DNA of 64,000 nucleotides from Ampelocalamus luodianensis (GCA_036346255.1 CM070632.1:50542896-50606895), one strand, 5' to 3'. Shown: positions 33,761 to 47,100, counted from the stretch's first letter. The notes: generated by a model not told the origin, from the sequence alone. Translations and numbers: made by a program.

Positions 33761-35056
33761 GTGGGCTGGGCTTTTCTAGGACTTGACCAATCAGCCCATT
33801 TATATATTCACATTAATATTTTGTGGTCAACAAAACTTTGTTTGATTTGGACTGTCACCAAACCTCTTTCGAAAAAGGATGTTTTTTAGGTCACGACAAA
33901 GGATGCTCGGAGATAGCACATGTAAACTATAGCTGTATCTATCACACAAATGCTCATGTATTCATACAGATGAGCGAGCTAATTGTCCTTATACGGTAAA
34001 AGACACATAAATATTTCAAAAAAAACCAATGTAGATTGCTTTCCTGTAATCAATTCCGACGCGTGTCTTCCATGAATTTTCGGTTTTCCGCCGCTGATTC
34101 TTGCAAACCGCTAGCGGTGTGGCCGCGGTTTGTAAGGATCGCGGTAGGTCTTTCTAACAAATGTAGCCCTAGCCCCTGTGGACACGCAACACCCCTACCA
34201 CCGTCCGTTCCAAAAACCCAACGGGCAGGATCTTCCCTGACAAGCCGCAGCCGCTCACGGCATTTCTTCTCAGTGACTGTAAGGTGGGGCCTTGGAGCAA
34301 GAAGGCCCCACAGCTCAGTCACCGGGCACACTCCCAAGCCGCCGCTTACAAAAGGGGCCCCTCCCTTCGCGATTCGAGCCTAGAAGCCCCAAAGCTCGCG
34401 AGCGACACGGCGAGGAGCGGAGAGAGAGAGAGACGGAGACAGAGGAGAGAGAAACCCCAGGTCTCTCCGCCTCCTCTCGCGGCGCCTCCCCGCCGCCACC
34501 GCTCCGCGCTTCGTTCGAGGAGGGAGGAGCTCTAGGATTCGCGTCGCTGCGGCGGCGCCGGCGCCGGTGCCTGCGGAAGGCCTCGAGATCTTGCGGCGGC
34601 GCCGCCGGTGGGTGTGGCGGTGGTGCTCGGTGAGTTGGCTCGATCTCTCGACGCGGCGCTTCCAATAGAGCTGCCTCGCCCCCCGATTCGAGGGTTTTGG
34701 GGTCGCCTCCTGCTGGTGGAATAAACTAACCGCTCGCCTGAGAGGGTTAGGGTTAGGTTTTGCAAAATCGTGGTGAAATTTTGTCGGCGAGGCGGCGCAT
34801 TCTGGTCTTCAGGAGGCTGCTCTGTGTGTATCTGCGCGCAATGATGGGGAAGACGCAGAAGTTCTCGAAGGGCCACCCGCTTGGCTTCGTGCCGGACTAC
34901 CGGCACGGGGTGGAAACAGTAGGGGAGTCAAAGGGGCTTGGGAATCCGGCCGGGATTGAACCGAATAAGAAATGTATCAGCCTGAATACGGATGAGGGGG
35001 GTGAGGTTCCGGGGTTCAATGTGCCGAAGGAGGTCTTTTGCTGCCTAATTAGTTAA
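33761..35056 (+). pseudogene. duplicated GTE promoter, leader and truncated first exon
   Basis: 33761-35046 repeats 40109-41395 with only scattered differences (near-identical, offset 6348 bp). It includes the promoter, leader and first coding stretch. The ATG at 34841 matches the GTE start and the frame runs MMGKTQKFSKGHPLGFVPDY... to VPKEVF. A run of Ts one base shorter than in the intact gene then shifts the frame, and homology stops, giving a stop at 35054-35056 (71 residues). It lacks the bromodomain, NET and coiled-coil parts. The promoter may still be active. Confidence 0.85.
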
Positions 35057-35295
35057 TCCTAAATATTTAGTCATAATCAATGTAATCATAATTAATTAGC
35101 AGTACGAGGGAAGTCCTCGCGTGACGAGTGGACGAGAGAAGTCCCGATCCCAGGAGAGCGAACGAGGGCACATGTCGCCTTTCGGCGAGTCTGCAGTGTT
35201 TATTTTTGGCTGTGATCTTTGGATGGGACTAGATTTGCTATTTCACGTGCAAAACAGTGTTATTTAAGCCAAAAAAACTCTTTTCTCAAAAGAGA
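35057..35295. other. spacer between duplicated copies
   Basis: About 240 bp unique to this copy, between the truncated GTE exon and repeat A'. No feature is recognised. Confidence 0.4.
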
Positions 35296-35806
35296 AATTG
35301 CTACGAAAACCCCAATGGGAGACGTTGGAAGTGCCCGAACTGGCTAGGTGGGTTCCAGATGGTTTTATGGTTAGTTGACCTTTCATTTTAAGCTAAGCTG
35401 CCTGTAGTGCATGTGTAATAAATACTAGTTGTCTTACTTTATGGAGGTATTTTTCTATATCACTCCTTTATAATGTTGCAAGAGTGGTTAGTATGTATAC
35501 CGGTTAATTTTACTAGATAATGTTCCTGCATACGGGATCGATTCTCAAGTAGATGAACAAATCCCCATGGATATATGCATCGCCCATATTCAAGTATTGA
35601 AATTGTGCTCAGTTTTTTTTTCGAAAGTGTTGCATGGTTTGCTAAGTATTTTGGTTTGTTTGCAAACGTAGAATGGCATGCTAACATAGAATATGCTACA
35701 TTTTTATCCAACAAACATATTCACAAATCGTGTTACCATAATAATGTGTGAGCATTAGTTTTAAAAGTTGATCACAAATCGAATAACCAACCGAGAGGCA
35801 TGACTT
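35296..35806. repeat. repeat A' of the GTE tandem duplication
   Basis: Diverged partner of 33243-33760. It originally continued straight into 40109, as A continues into 33761; the Harbinger element now separates the two. Confidence 0.7.
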
Positions 35807-37144
35807 TGGCCGTTTGTTTGCCGGCCGCTTTCGGTCGGAAAGCGGAAGCAAACACAACGGAGCGGCTTTTCTCCGGCTTCCTCTAAAAGCTCGGCCGTCT
35901 CAACGAAGCCGGAAGCCACCGATCCCGCGCTCGCGCTTCCGCACTCGCCTCCGAAAATACCCCGGTTTCGACTTTATTACCCGCCCCATACCACCTACTT
36001 AAACCGGAGAGCCTCCTCTCCGATCCCTTCCGGCCGCGCGCCTCCAGCAGCATCGCGCCGTCGCGAAACCCTAGCGGCTCTGGCCTCCGACCGCGCTCAC
36101 CCGCGCCGCCTCGGGATGTCGCCTCACGCCGCGCCCCGCTAGTCCTGCCGCCTCTCGCACGGCCGCACTCCTCGGCCGCCTCCCGCCGGCCGGTGATCCG
36201 CGGTGGCCTCCCGCCCGAGCGCGCCTCCGACCTCCGCCGAGCGGATCGAGCCTCCACGGCACGCCTGCATCTCCGCCATCTCCGGCAAGTTCCTCGCCCG
36301 CCTCCTCGTCGATCCAAGGTATATCCGCCTCGTCCAAACCGCACCATCCTTCTCTCGCCACACGGCGCCCTCCTCTCCGTCGAGCGCCGGCGCCTCCTCC
36401 TCTCCCGAGGCTCCTCCTGTTCTCCGAGCCACAGCCGCCCGACGCCGGCGCGCTGCCCTCTCCTCGAGCGCGCCGCCTCCTCCTCTCCTCGAGCCTCCTC
36501 CTCTTCTCCGACGGCATGGGCCGCCCGACGCCGGGCGCCGTCGTCTCCCTCCAGCAGCCGGCGCCCTCCTCCCTCTCCCCCGAGCCTCCTCCCTCTTCTC
36601 CGACGCAGACGGGCCGCCGACGCCAGCGCTGCTCGCTCTCTCACGCGCGCGCCTTCTCCTCTCCCGAGCGTCCTCACTGTTCTCCCGACGCCAGCAGGCC
36701 GCCCCGACTGTACCCTGTGGCGAACCTCTGGATTTGTGTGACTGGTAGCAACATTTTGCATAATGGAGTGTGATTAGTAGCTTGATGATTGTTTTGCCAA
36801 ATATGAGAAATTTTGAAGCAACTGGTGTCTCCTGGGAATACACATCTGGCAGTATGAGGAAAGGCGCCCTTCTGTTATGGTTGCAATGCTGAAAATGAAA
36901 TGAATGTATGCTTGATCTTGTGTTATGCTTGCAATGTTGCAGATAAAATGAATGTATGTTGATCTTGTGTTATGCTTGTAATGCTGCAAATAAAATGAAT
37001 GTATGTCGAGCTAGTAATTTTAACAATAATGCACTTAGCATTGATGTTCTTGTGCCTCATTTATTCGTTGAATTCATGAATTGTATTCCCTTTGGCAGTT
37101 CCATGTTGTAGTTACGTATTTTCTTATATGCATGCTACTTATAG

Positions 37145-38075
37145 ATGGATAAAGCACAAGCCGCTATATGGGATGCATTCACAAATGAAGTGTTCATTGA
37201 CATCTGCATGGAAGAGGTGCTTGCAAACAATAGAACCTTCCAATGTTTGAATAACAAAGGGTATCACAATCTTATGACCAAGTTCAAAGAACGCAGCAAT
37301 AAAGAGTATAGTCGTAAGCAATTTAAAAACCATTAGGACAGCTTGAAAAGGGACTATTCCAATTGGAAGACATTGAAGCACCATGCATCGGGGCTAGGCA
37401 TCGATCCCAAGACTGGATCCATTGAGGCAAGTGATCAGTGGTGGACCGAACAGATTAAGGTATACAATCTTTAATGTTGTTGCATGTGTATCACAATTCA
37501 ATTATTCATGTTGTGTTTATGGATTCTTGCATGTCTGTAATCGCAGGCCATGCCACAATGTGCCAAGTTCAAGAAAGCACCCCTGCAGCATGAGGACAGG
37601 CTTGACATCATTTTTTTATGGTGCAACCTGTACGAATGAATCCTCTCTTGTCCCTGGAGCACATGGTGCTGCCCATGTCAATATTGAGGACAATGAGGAT
37701 GAGGGTGATGAGCCTCATGGTAAGGAGGAAACCACTGCACCGAAGATGTCATCCCATGTGGACAAGGGAAAGAAGAGAGCTGGGCATGACTCACCCAGTG
37801 GGAAGAGGCCGAAGAAGACACACAAAGACGTGCAGCTCAAGCGTTTGGTGGATATTGTGGAGAGGTCTTATGGAAGCAAGAATTCTGTGACCAATGCACC
37901 TGGTCCAGCGGTTGATCCTGTTAGGCAAGAGATATCTGAGATGATTGATTTGGTTATTGAGGCTGGGGCCGAAGAAGGGAGTGATGAGCATTTCTATGCC
38001 ACACAACTCTTCATGAAGAAAGAGTATCGAGATGTCTTTCACACACTAAAGACACCTCAAGGAAGGCTAGCATGA
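37145..38075 (+). pseudogene. Harbinger Myb/SANT-like protein (ORF1), one stop
   Basis: Exon 1 begins MDKAQAAIWDAFTNEVFIDI and contains SRKQFKNH, TAG (a Trp codon in homologues), DSLKRDYSNWKTLKHHASGL, GIDPKTGS and DQWWTEQIK. This is the Myb_DNA-bind_3-type domain that binds element ends. An intron (about 37459-37547) is followed by AMPQCAKFKKAPLQHEDRLD, then an acidic/basic linker (KKRAGHDSPSGKRPKK) and a C-terminal helical part ending about 38075. The TAG at 37336 and frame changes near 37610 make it probably non-functional. Confidence 0.75.
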
Positions 38076-38331
38076 CTTACAAGGGCATGGGAGGAGAAGA
38101 CGAGGCGTTAGATAGTTTGAACTGTATTCATGGGAGTTGAACCTATATATCCCTCATGTCATGTCTTATGTGACATACTATTTGACTTGTACTGTCAGTT
38201 ATGTATGCTACTTGGTGGTCTCTTATTAAATATGGCACTTGTTTATGCTATGTGGTTGTCACTTAGTAATTGTGTTCTTTTCATATGATGTATGCATGTC
38301 GCTTACTAATTATGTTATTTTTCTGTGACAG

Positions 38332-39567
38332 ATGAGCTCTTCACGTTCGTCTTGTTCAAGTGATGATGAATCAACTGATGAAGCTGTTGTGGATGATGGA
38401 CGACCGAATTTGTTCTTGCCGCTAGTTGCGATTGCTGCTTTTGCATGTTTGGATAACTATGGAGGGTCCAATACGAAGAGGCCAAGGAAAATACCGACAA
38501 TGACGGGGATCCAATGGGTTGAGGATACACTCGGTAGTGCACAAGAGTGTTATGACATGTTCAGAATGCGAAGGTCAGATTTTCTTAGGCTTCATGACAC
38601 CCTTGTTAAAAATTATGGCTTGAAATCAACTAGAGAGGTAAACTCAAAGGAAACATTAGCATTGTTCGTATGGACTTGTGGAGCTCCTCAATCGAACCGC
38701 CAAGTCAAGAACCGGTTTGCTCATTCCAAAGAAACCGTTAGTAGGAAGTTTGCGGAGGTTTTGGAATGTGTGTACCGCTCTTGGTATTGACAACATAAAG
38801 CCCACAAATCCGAATTCTCAACAATACATCCAAGACTTAGAGAGCCTAGGTTTTCCCCTCACTTCCATAATTGCATCGGTGCTATAGATGGAACACATAT
38901 AGCTGTCACGGTGCCATGTGAGAAACGACCTGTTCATTTCAACCGGCATGGATACACTAGTCAGAATGTCATGGTTGTTTGTGATTTTGACATGAGGTTC
39001 ACTTTTGTTTGCACTGTTGGCGTGGTCGCATCGCACACACGCATATTACTTGATACCTTGGTAACGTACAAGGACTACTTTCCACACCCTCCAGAAGGTA
39101 CTTTTTTTGTTACTACTTTCCAATTATGTACCTTCATATGTCAGTAAATAACACATTCCATTTGAATTGTAGGAAAGTACTATCTAGTGGACTCCGGTTA
39201 CCCCAACCGCAAAGGTTATCTAGCTCCCTACAAGAACCAAAGGTATCATGTACCTGAATTCCGAAGCGGTGGTACACCAGTTGGACTAAAAGAGGTGTTC
39301 AATTACCACCACTCTTCCCTTCGAAATGTTATTGAGCGTACGTTTGGCATTTGGAAGATGAAGTGGCGTATTCTACAGAAGATTCCTAGTTATCATGAAG
39401 ATAAGCAAAAGAAAATTATCGTTGCAACAATGGCTTTGCATAATTTTATTCGAGACAGTGCTTTGGTTGATAATGATTTTGCTCGTGCACAGAGGAATGA
39501 AAATTACGTGGATGGGGATATGTCCACTAACAATAGTGCACATGATGTTACAAACTGTTATGGATGA
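38332..39567 (+). pseudogene. PIF/Harbinger DDE transposase, two frameshifts
   Basis: Starts MSSSRSSCSSDDESTDEAVV. The helix-turn-helix part includes FLRLHDTLVKNYGLKSTREV and KNRFAHSKETVSRKFAEVLE. Two compensating frameshifts lie between about 38780 and 38825 (LGIDNIKPTNPNS reads in another frame). The catalytic core follows: IGAIDGTHIAV (first Asp), VDSGYPNRKGYLAPY (second Asp, 39190) and NVIERTFGIWKMKW (Glu, 39330). A probable intron spans about 39099-39171 (EG/KYYL junction). Apart from the shifts and the stop after YRSWY the protein is well preserved, suggesting fairly recent activity. Confidence 0.85.
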
Positions 39568-39625
39568 TGTTCATATGACCGACCTCCGTGACGCTATTGC
39601 AATTGCTTGGTAGCATGACGATAGG

Positions 39626-39915
39626 ATAGATGGAAGATATATGTAGCATTTTGTATGTAGTATCACGCCTTTGGTAGAATGGTGAAGGCTAGATGGAATA
39701 TACATGTAGCATTTTGTATGTAGTATCACGCCTTTGGTAGAATGGTCAAGGCTATATGGAATATACATGTAGCATTTTGTATGTAGTATCACAGCTTTGG
39801 AAGCATGGCGAAGGATAGATGGAAGATACTTCTAGCATTTTGTATGTAGTGTCACACTTTGGAAGCATGGCGAAGGATATATGGAAGATATATGTACCAT
39901 TTTGTATGTAGTACT
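39626..39915. repeat. five tandem copies of a 60-64-bp unit
   Basis: The unit contains TAGCATTTTGTATGTAGTAT and GCTTTGG-AG-ATGG-GAAGG, repeated five times just after the Harbinger transposase stop. Possibly a subterminal region of the element. Confidence 0.8.
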
Positions 39916-41188
39916 TGCAATTAATGGCTTTGGTAGTATGAAATATTTGGCGTTCCATGTTCTTCTCTTTGATTGCATTTGTATAACTGTCTGTGCATAG
40001 TGCGTCAAATTGTGCAATGTTCTTCTCTTCACGTATGTAATCGATACCTCAACATCTATAGAAATTTGTTGTTATCTTTCATGCTTGTGTCTATATAAAA
40101 ATTGTTAAGTGGGCTGGGCTTTTCTAGGACTTGACCAATCAGCCCATTTATATATTCACATTAATATTTTGTGGTCAACAAAACTTTGTTTGATTTGGAC
40201 TGTCACCAAACCTCTTTCGAAAAAGGATGTTTTTTTAGGTCACGACAAAGGATGCTCGGAGATAGCACATGTAAACTATAGTTGTATCTATCACGCAAAT
40301 GCTCATGTATTCATACAGATGAGCGAGCTAATTGTCCTTATACGGTAAAAGACACATAAATATTTCAAAAAAAACCAATGTAGATTGCTTTCCTGTAATC
40401 AATTCCGACACGCGTCATCCATGAATTTTCGGTTTTCCGCCGCTGATTCTTGCAAACCGCTAGCGGTGTGGCCGCGGTTTGTAAGGACCGCGGTAGGTGT
40501 TTCTAACAAATGTAGCCCTAGCCCCTGTGGACACGCAACACCCCTACCACCGTCCGTTCCAAAAACCCAACGGGCAGGATCTTCCCTGACAAGCCGCAGC
40601 CGCTCACGGCATTTCTTCTCAGTGACTGTAAGGTGGGGCCTTGGAGCAAGAAGGCCCCACAGCTCAGTCACCGGGCACACTCCCAAGCCGCCGCTTACAA
40701 AAGGGGCCCCTCCCTTCGCGATTCGAGCCTAGAAGCCCCAAAGCTCGCGAGCGACACGGCGAGGAGCGGAGAGAGAGAGAGACGGAGACAGAGGAGAGAG
40801 AAACCCCAGGTCTCTCCGCCTCCTCTCGCGGCGCCTCCCCGCCGCCACCGCTCCGCGCTTCGTTCGAGGAGGAGGAGCTCTAGGATTCGCGTCGCAGCGG
40901 CGGCGCCGGCGCCGGTGCCTGCGGAAGGCCTCGAGATCTCGCGGCGGCGCCGCCGGTGGGTGTGGCGGTGGTGCTCGGTGAGTTGGCTCGATCTCTCGAC
41001 GCGGCGCTTCCAATAGAGCTGCCTCGCCCCCCGATTCGAGGGTTTTGGGGTCGCCTCCTGCTGGTGGAATAAACTAACCGCTCGCCTGAGAGGGTTAGGG
41101 TTAGGTTTTGCAAAATCGTGGTGAAATTTTGTCGGCGAGGCGGCGCATTCTGGTCTTCAGGAGGCTGCTCTGTGTGTATCTGCGCGCA

Positions 41189-44100
41189 ATGATGGGGAAG
41201 ACGCAGAAGTTCTCGAAGGGCCACCCGCTTGGCTTCGTGCCGGACTACCGGCACGGGGTGGAAACAGTAGGGGAGTCAAAGGGGCTTGGGAATCCGGCCG
41301 GGATTGAACCGAATAAGAAATGTATCAGCCTGAATACGGATGAGGGGGGTGAGGTTCCGGGGTTCAATGTGCCGAAGGAGGTCTTTTTGCTGCCGAGAAT
41401 GTCGGCCTCAGACAGGAAGGAGCTGGAGATGAGGCTCCGTGAGGAGCTCGAGCAAGTGAGGGACCTCCAGAATAGGCTGCTCTCGGGAGGGGCTGCGGTG
41501 AGCATGAATGGTGGGACTGCAATGGCCCCCAGAAGCGATGTTGTCGCCAAGAAAAAGGACGGGAAGCTCAAGCGGAGTAATTCAGCGCAGTCTGGCAGAG
41601 GAATGCCGCCATCAATGGCCCCACCTGTGGTCAGCTCTACTAACTATGCAGCATTGTTTAAACAATGTGGCAACGTTCTGAAGTTTCTTATGACAAATCT
41701 CAATTCAGGCCCGTTTCTTTCCCCAGTTGATGTTGTAAAGTTGAACATCCCTGATTATTTTGAAATAATCAAGCACCCAATGGATTTGGGTACCGTCCAG
41801 AAAAAGCTGAATGCAGGCATGTACTCTATACCTCGGGAGTTTGCTGCAGATGTGAGGCTTACTTTTAGCAATGCTATGACTTATAACCCAGTTAATAACG
41901 CTGTTCACCTAATGGCCAAAACTTTGAGCAAGGGTTTTGAATCTAGATGGAGGGTTATCGAAAAGAAGCTTCCTCGGCCAGATGAGAAGCCCTATGTGAG
42001 AGAGCCGTCAAAAAAAGGTGCAATTAAGAAAGACATCATTGAGAAAGAAGACCCTTTAGAGAAAAAGCCCTCAAAGAAAGGTGCACATAAGAAAGACATC
42101 TTTGAGAAAGAGGGTGCTGTGGGCAAGCCAGTTTTGCAGCCGAAGAAGAGAAAAGCCTCTCCTTTGGTTCAGGATGCTCCAGTAGCACCAGTAGTACATA
42201 CTGCTATGGTGGTTGAGGATGCTCCAGTGGTGCAGACTGCTACGGAGATGATGACGGATGAGCAAAAGGTTGATCTAAGCGTAAGACTACAATCATATGG
42301 TGGATTGCTTCCAGATCATGTAGTTGAGTTCATAAGGAGGCATGTGTCTGATGATAACGAGGCCGATGAAGATGAGTTAGAGCTTGATATGAATGCTCTC
42401 ACTGATGATACACTATTTGAATTACAGAAGCTTCTTGATGACTATGATAGGGTAAATCAGTCAGGAAACCCTACAAAACATGAGCCTCGTGAGGTTGAGG
42501 TGGGTGCTTTTGTATTAGAGATTGATATCTCATTGGTTAATTTTCTGATCATTGTTTTCTGCTCTGTTCAACAGTTCCAAAGTGAATATCGGCTCATCAA
42601 CTCATCAGTGCATGATGAAGGAGGTCTGTTTCACCTCATTCACTGTTTCTTTCTGAATGATTCTTTCTGATACTGATTGTTGTTGCAAGTTAAAATCTTA
42701 TATGCATATTAGCAGGCAATGAGCTTGTTGAAGAAGACATTGATATTGGTGGGAATGATCCTCCACCTTTAACATATCCTCCTGTGGTATTCGAAAGTGA
42801 AACAGCAGACAGAAGTAGCAAGTATAGTACTTCTAGCAGTTCTAGTAGTGACTCAGCATCATCCTCCAGTGGTATGAATATTCATTCCATTATTGTTTAT
42901 CTTCACTAATTACATTCCATGTCGCATGATGCAAATTGACAGCATTGTTGACACAATCAGCTATCATCCTTACGTCTGTTTAAATACTTGATCTGTGCTA
43001 GCATAGTTGACAAAGTGGATATACCGAACTTTAATGTTTAAGTTGAGATCGGTAGTATCGATAACTGTGGATTGTTCGTTTGTATTTTAATTCACATTTA
43101 GAAAGACATGTTCAGTATGCTAAACGTTATTCATAGCAAACAGATGTTAGCTATTGGATTTAATTAACATGGCACCAAGAAGAGCTGTATGCCTGTACAC
43201 GCAGGTTGCCTGTAAGTGGGACAAATAAGCCAGTTGAACTTTCATATCGGTCAGGGTAACTAGTGTTATGGAGCAAGATGCGAGGCATGCTAGCGCTAGA
43301 GTGAACAGTACCACAGGCACCGTAGCGACCATAAACAGTATCAAGTACTGTAGCACCTGTCGGGGCTGTAGCGCCGTTATTTTTCATGCATGGCTGATGG
43401 GTTTCCTAGGATAAAGAATATTTGGTTAGGTAGATTATTTTGGGATTTGTTATCTATCAAGTTATTGTTAGGGATATTATCTTATCTATTACGAATGTTA
43501 TTTTTAATAGTTGAAAAGATTAGATTGGATTGATAGGTTTCCTTATAGATTATTTCTTAGGTGCCAAGTTAGGTTGTCCCTATAAAAGGGATAGGTTTCC
43601 TTATAGATTATTAATCAAGCAATGAGAAATCAAAAGTTCAACTAAGCCTCCGAGCCTCGCTACCTCGACAGGGAAGAGCCCTGTCGGCGGTTAGCTGAGG
43701 GCGAGTGCCCTACCCTCAATTCTCAAACCTGTACCCAACCGACCCACGCTACAACACTAGTGTAGCAATGCTTATTTGGCGGATGATTCTGTTGGGCTGT
43801 TCACTTTTGAGGCATAGTTAGTAATCATTGCTTACAAATAACACCTTGGTGCAGAAAAATGCCATTTTTAAAATGTTATACAATATTTGCTTTTTTAAAG
43901 TTATTGTGCTCCTTTATATTTTATATTGCGTTTAGCTCATAGGTTTTTTTTAGAAAGGAAACTTCCCAGCTTTTATAGAAAGCTAATGTCACAAGATACA
44001 AGAACAGAGCACAAAAGAAGGCAAAGCAAACTGGGGACACCAGCTAACTCTTAAGGCCTAGAGCAAGAAAAAGCGAACTAAGCTACATCAATAAGAAAAG

Positions 44101-47100
44101 TACTACAAAGACCAAGCACAACAGCCCAACCACCTAAGAAATTACATAGTCTCCCTTGAACAAAAGTGTTTCAACCAACTTTCCACTAAAGTAACAAGAT
44201 TATCTAGCTTCATCTGCTGCTCCTTTTTTATTAGCACCCCACCGCTGCAAACACGACATAAATTTGAAAATCACTTCGTGAGGATGCTTAGAGAAAACCC
44301 CCTCAATCGCCAGCTTGTTTCTAATTTTCCATAGCGTCCAGATAAGAGCTGCAAAACTGAGAAGGACAATATGACAATTATTAGCACCCCAACAGTCCAG
44401 CCAACAGAGGTGAAAATCTTCTAAAGAGACTGGACATCTCTTCCACCATAGAATCTCTCTGAAATAGGTCCAAGCGAAATTGGCTAAGACACAATTAAAG
44501 AAAACATGATTTGCATCCTCTAGCACCCCACACAAAGTAAAATCAGCATTCCCTTTCCAACTTCTAGCTCTAAGTTGATCTGCCGTTTGTAATCTGTTAT
44601 GGTAGGTTAGCCACAAGAAAATTTTAACTTTTAGGGGAATCCTACTGGACCACAACTCCTTCAATCTCCTATTAACAACACCCCCAAAAGTTAAATGTCT
44701 ATACAAAGATTTTACAGTGAATAGACCATTCTTTTCTAGACACCACCCCACCTGGTCTCTTTCCCCCATTAAGCCAAACCCCTTCAGATCATTTTTAAGG
44801 TCTATCCACATGCCTTCTTCCTCCCTACCAAGATTCCTGACAAACTCCACATGCCAAATCCCTTTCAAAAGACAATCTGAAACCATGATAACAGGGTCAG
44901 AACAAATTCTAAACAGCCGATTATATTTAATCTTTAGAGGACAATTACCTAACCAAACATCATGCCAGAAGTAAACATTCCTCCCATTGCCAACCTGGTA
45001 CAAAGCCCCCATATTAAAAAGATGTTTCACTTTGTGGATAGTTTAGCTCACAGGTTAACATGGCACGTTTATGTTCTTCACTTCACCGACAGCCAGCATT
45101 TTGTTTTCTTGTTTTGCTCATACTGCTGATCGCTTACCTTGAACATGCATTAGGTTTAACAGTGAAATACATGTTGCAATTCATGAACACAGTGTGCTTG
45201 CTCCCCACATTATATAGTGAAAGAACTCTAATATGAGATGGATGTGTGGCAAGGTTAGAGAGTTCTTTAGGAAGTGTCTCCTACCTGTTTCACTGAATCA
45301 AATTTAATGAGCAACTATTGTCAAACATGTGTCATACTCACACTGTTGCACATGGGGATGGGCTCAGGGTAGGTTGTACTGCGCCATAAGAGGTCCATGT
45401 CTGATAACAAATTTACAAATAAACCTGACTAGATTGATGGGATAGGAGTTGAAGCAGTATGTTTAAAGCTTTATGGGCATGTTTATTTTCCTATTTGGCC
45501 TGCACTTTTCATAGCCCTTCACCAGAGTTGTTGATCCCCAGCTAAAGGTAGCAGTTAACACAGAGCATGATGATACCATAATATATGGTTTGGTGGTAAT
45601 TTTGATTATTGCTTCCTTTGTGAAATACCTTTTTCTCCTTTTCACTTGGGGCATGTCATGCTTATGATTGCAAGCTACGTAGGGCCCAAATCGATTTCAG
45701 TGAGCCCAGTAAGATCCATCAAATGGACAAAAAGGAAGGGGAATAATCGAATGGAAACTGGAGCTCTTCTTTGTGATTATCTACCTTGCTTTGGACTGTT
45801 GTATGTTTTTGCCCATGTCTAACTGTTGCAGTTGTTCCATTGAGAAAATGTGATAGTGCTAACCATGTTAGAAAAGGTTTACTACTATAAAAGTTCCTAG
45901 TTTACTCATGCCTAAGTCCATAAAGAAAATTTTGCACCAAGTATTTCACTAAACTATAGTATCAACTGTTAATTGGTGCCATGTTTCATTAGTGTAATAT
46001 AGAACATATCCTCTATTACCAAGGTCTAATTGCACAAATAATGCATTTGAATTGTCCTTCTGTTTTTCTGCACAACTCTCTGGCTGCATACCACTAAGCA
46101 ATTCTGGAGAACCGTTTAGCTCACTCTGTAAGTCTGTAGTTAAAGTAAGATGGACCCTCTGTTTTTCAGGTTCCATTGAATTATGCTTTTGAAAAGCGTG
46201 CTTTCGAAATGCTTTATCTTGACTCTTGAGCTGCACATTAATGATTGGATCCCTTATTGTACCCCTCGAAGGAATTGATATTTGATTGTGTGTATGGCCT
46301 CTTGTATCTCCCCTGTCTTGATGGAATAAATTACTATTAATGTTTTCGTTCCATTTAAAATTTTAAATAACCAATCAACAAAATCAGCTTCCACTTTTCA
46401 TGATATTTCACAATAGAACAAACATGAAGAAAACCTGCCAATATCTCTTGGTGCACACTGTTTCTCTTTCTTGGCATTTTTTCCTTAGATTGTGTATATT
46501 TTCATGTCCAACAAGGTGATGGCTTTATTTCTCCTTTTTTTTTTTCTTATTTCAGATTCAGATTCAAGTAGCTCTTCCGGAAGTGATTTGGATGTCAAAG
46601 TTCCTCCACCAAACAGCAGGGCCAAGGTGCTTCTGCACACTTATTATTATCTGAAAAGTTTCGGAACAGTAAAAGTCTTGCACTGCCACCAAATTAAACC
46701 TGCTACTGACACAGAGAATATTTTGGGACATGGGTTTTCTCAATGGTTGCTCTTGCTCTCTTTTTTTTTTACATGCAGGAGAACACACTATCTGTGGTTA
46801 GTTTGGATCGGGAAAATGGTAAGATGCTTTCACCTAATACCTTAGTAGTTTGAAGCTCAACCCAAACCTGCCTGTTGCGTATCCGCAAGCATAACTTCCT
46901 CATGGAGCCCAACCCAAAACCAACAAGATCACTTGATAGTTGATACAGTAACAGCCCAGTCCTAAAACGTTAACACCAACGACCTGTTTCTGTAATTTTC
47001 GGCTGAGTAAGACTAAGCACCTCTTTTATTTTACTATCTTATGTGACCCAATGGATTAAACTCATTCAGAGTTTTAAACCTTCAATAATGCTACAACATT

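Larger units (their letters stand above)
35807..40108 (+). mobile_element. PIF/Harbinger DNA transposon, about 4.3 kb, right end missing
   Basis: The insertion is defined by comparing A-B (33243-35046) with A'-element-B': offsets of 2047 and 6348 bp imply an insert of about 4301 bp. The left end GGCCGTTTGTTTGCC resembles PIF/Harbinger termini. It encodes a Myb/SANT-like protein and a DDE transposase, the two-gene set of this superfamily. No complementary terminus is seen before 40108, so the right end is lost or diverged. 35813-36770 is a GC-rich leader whose long frames (to 292 codons) are compositional. Confidence 0.82.

Noticed and set aside
34036..34906. 115-124-codon frames repeated at 40385-41254
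   Set aside because: They lie in the duplicated promoter/leader of the GTE gene; identical because the DNA is duplicated, not because they encode proteins.
35883..36761. 292-codon minus-strand Arg/Gly-rich frame and 180-codon plus-strand frames
   Set aside because: Compositional frames in the GC-rich leader of the Harbinger element; overlapping frames on both strands and no family match.
43264..43756. Possible Cassandra (5S-rRNA-like) TRIM
   Set aside because: No 5S rRNA internal promoter text is visible in this LTR or in its relatives at 61957-63080.
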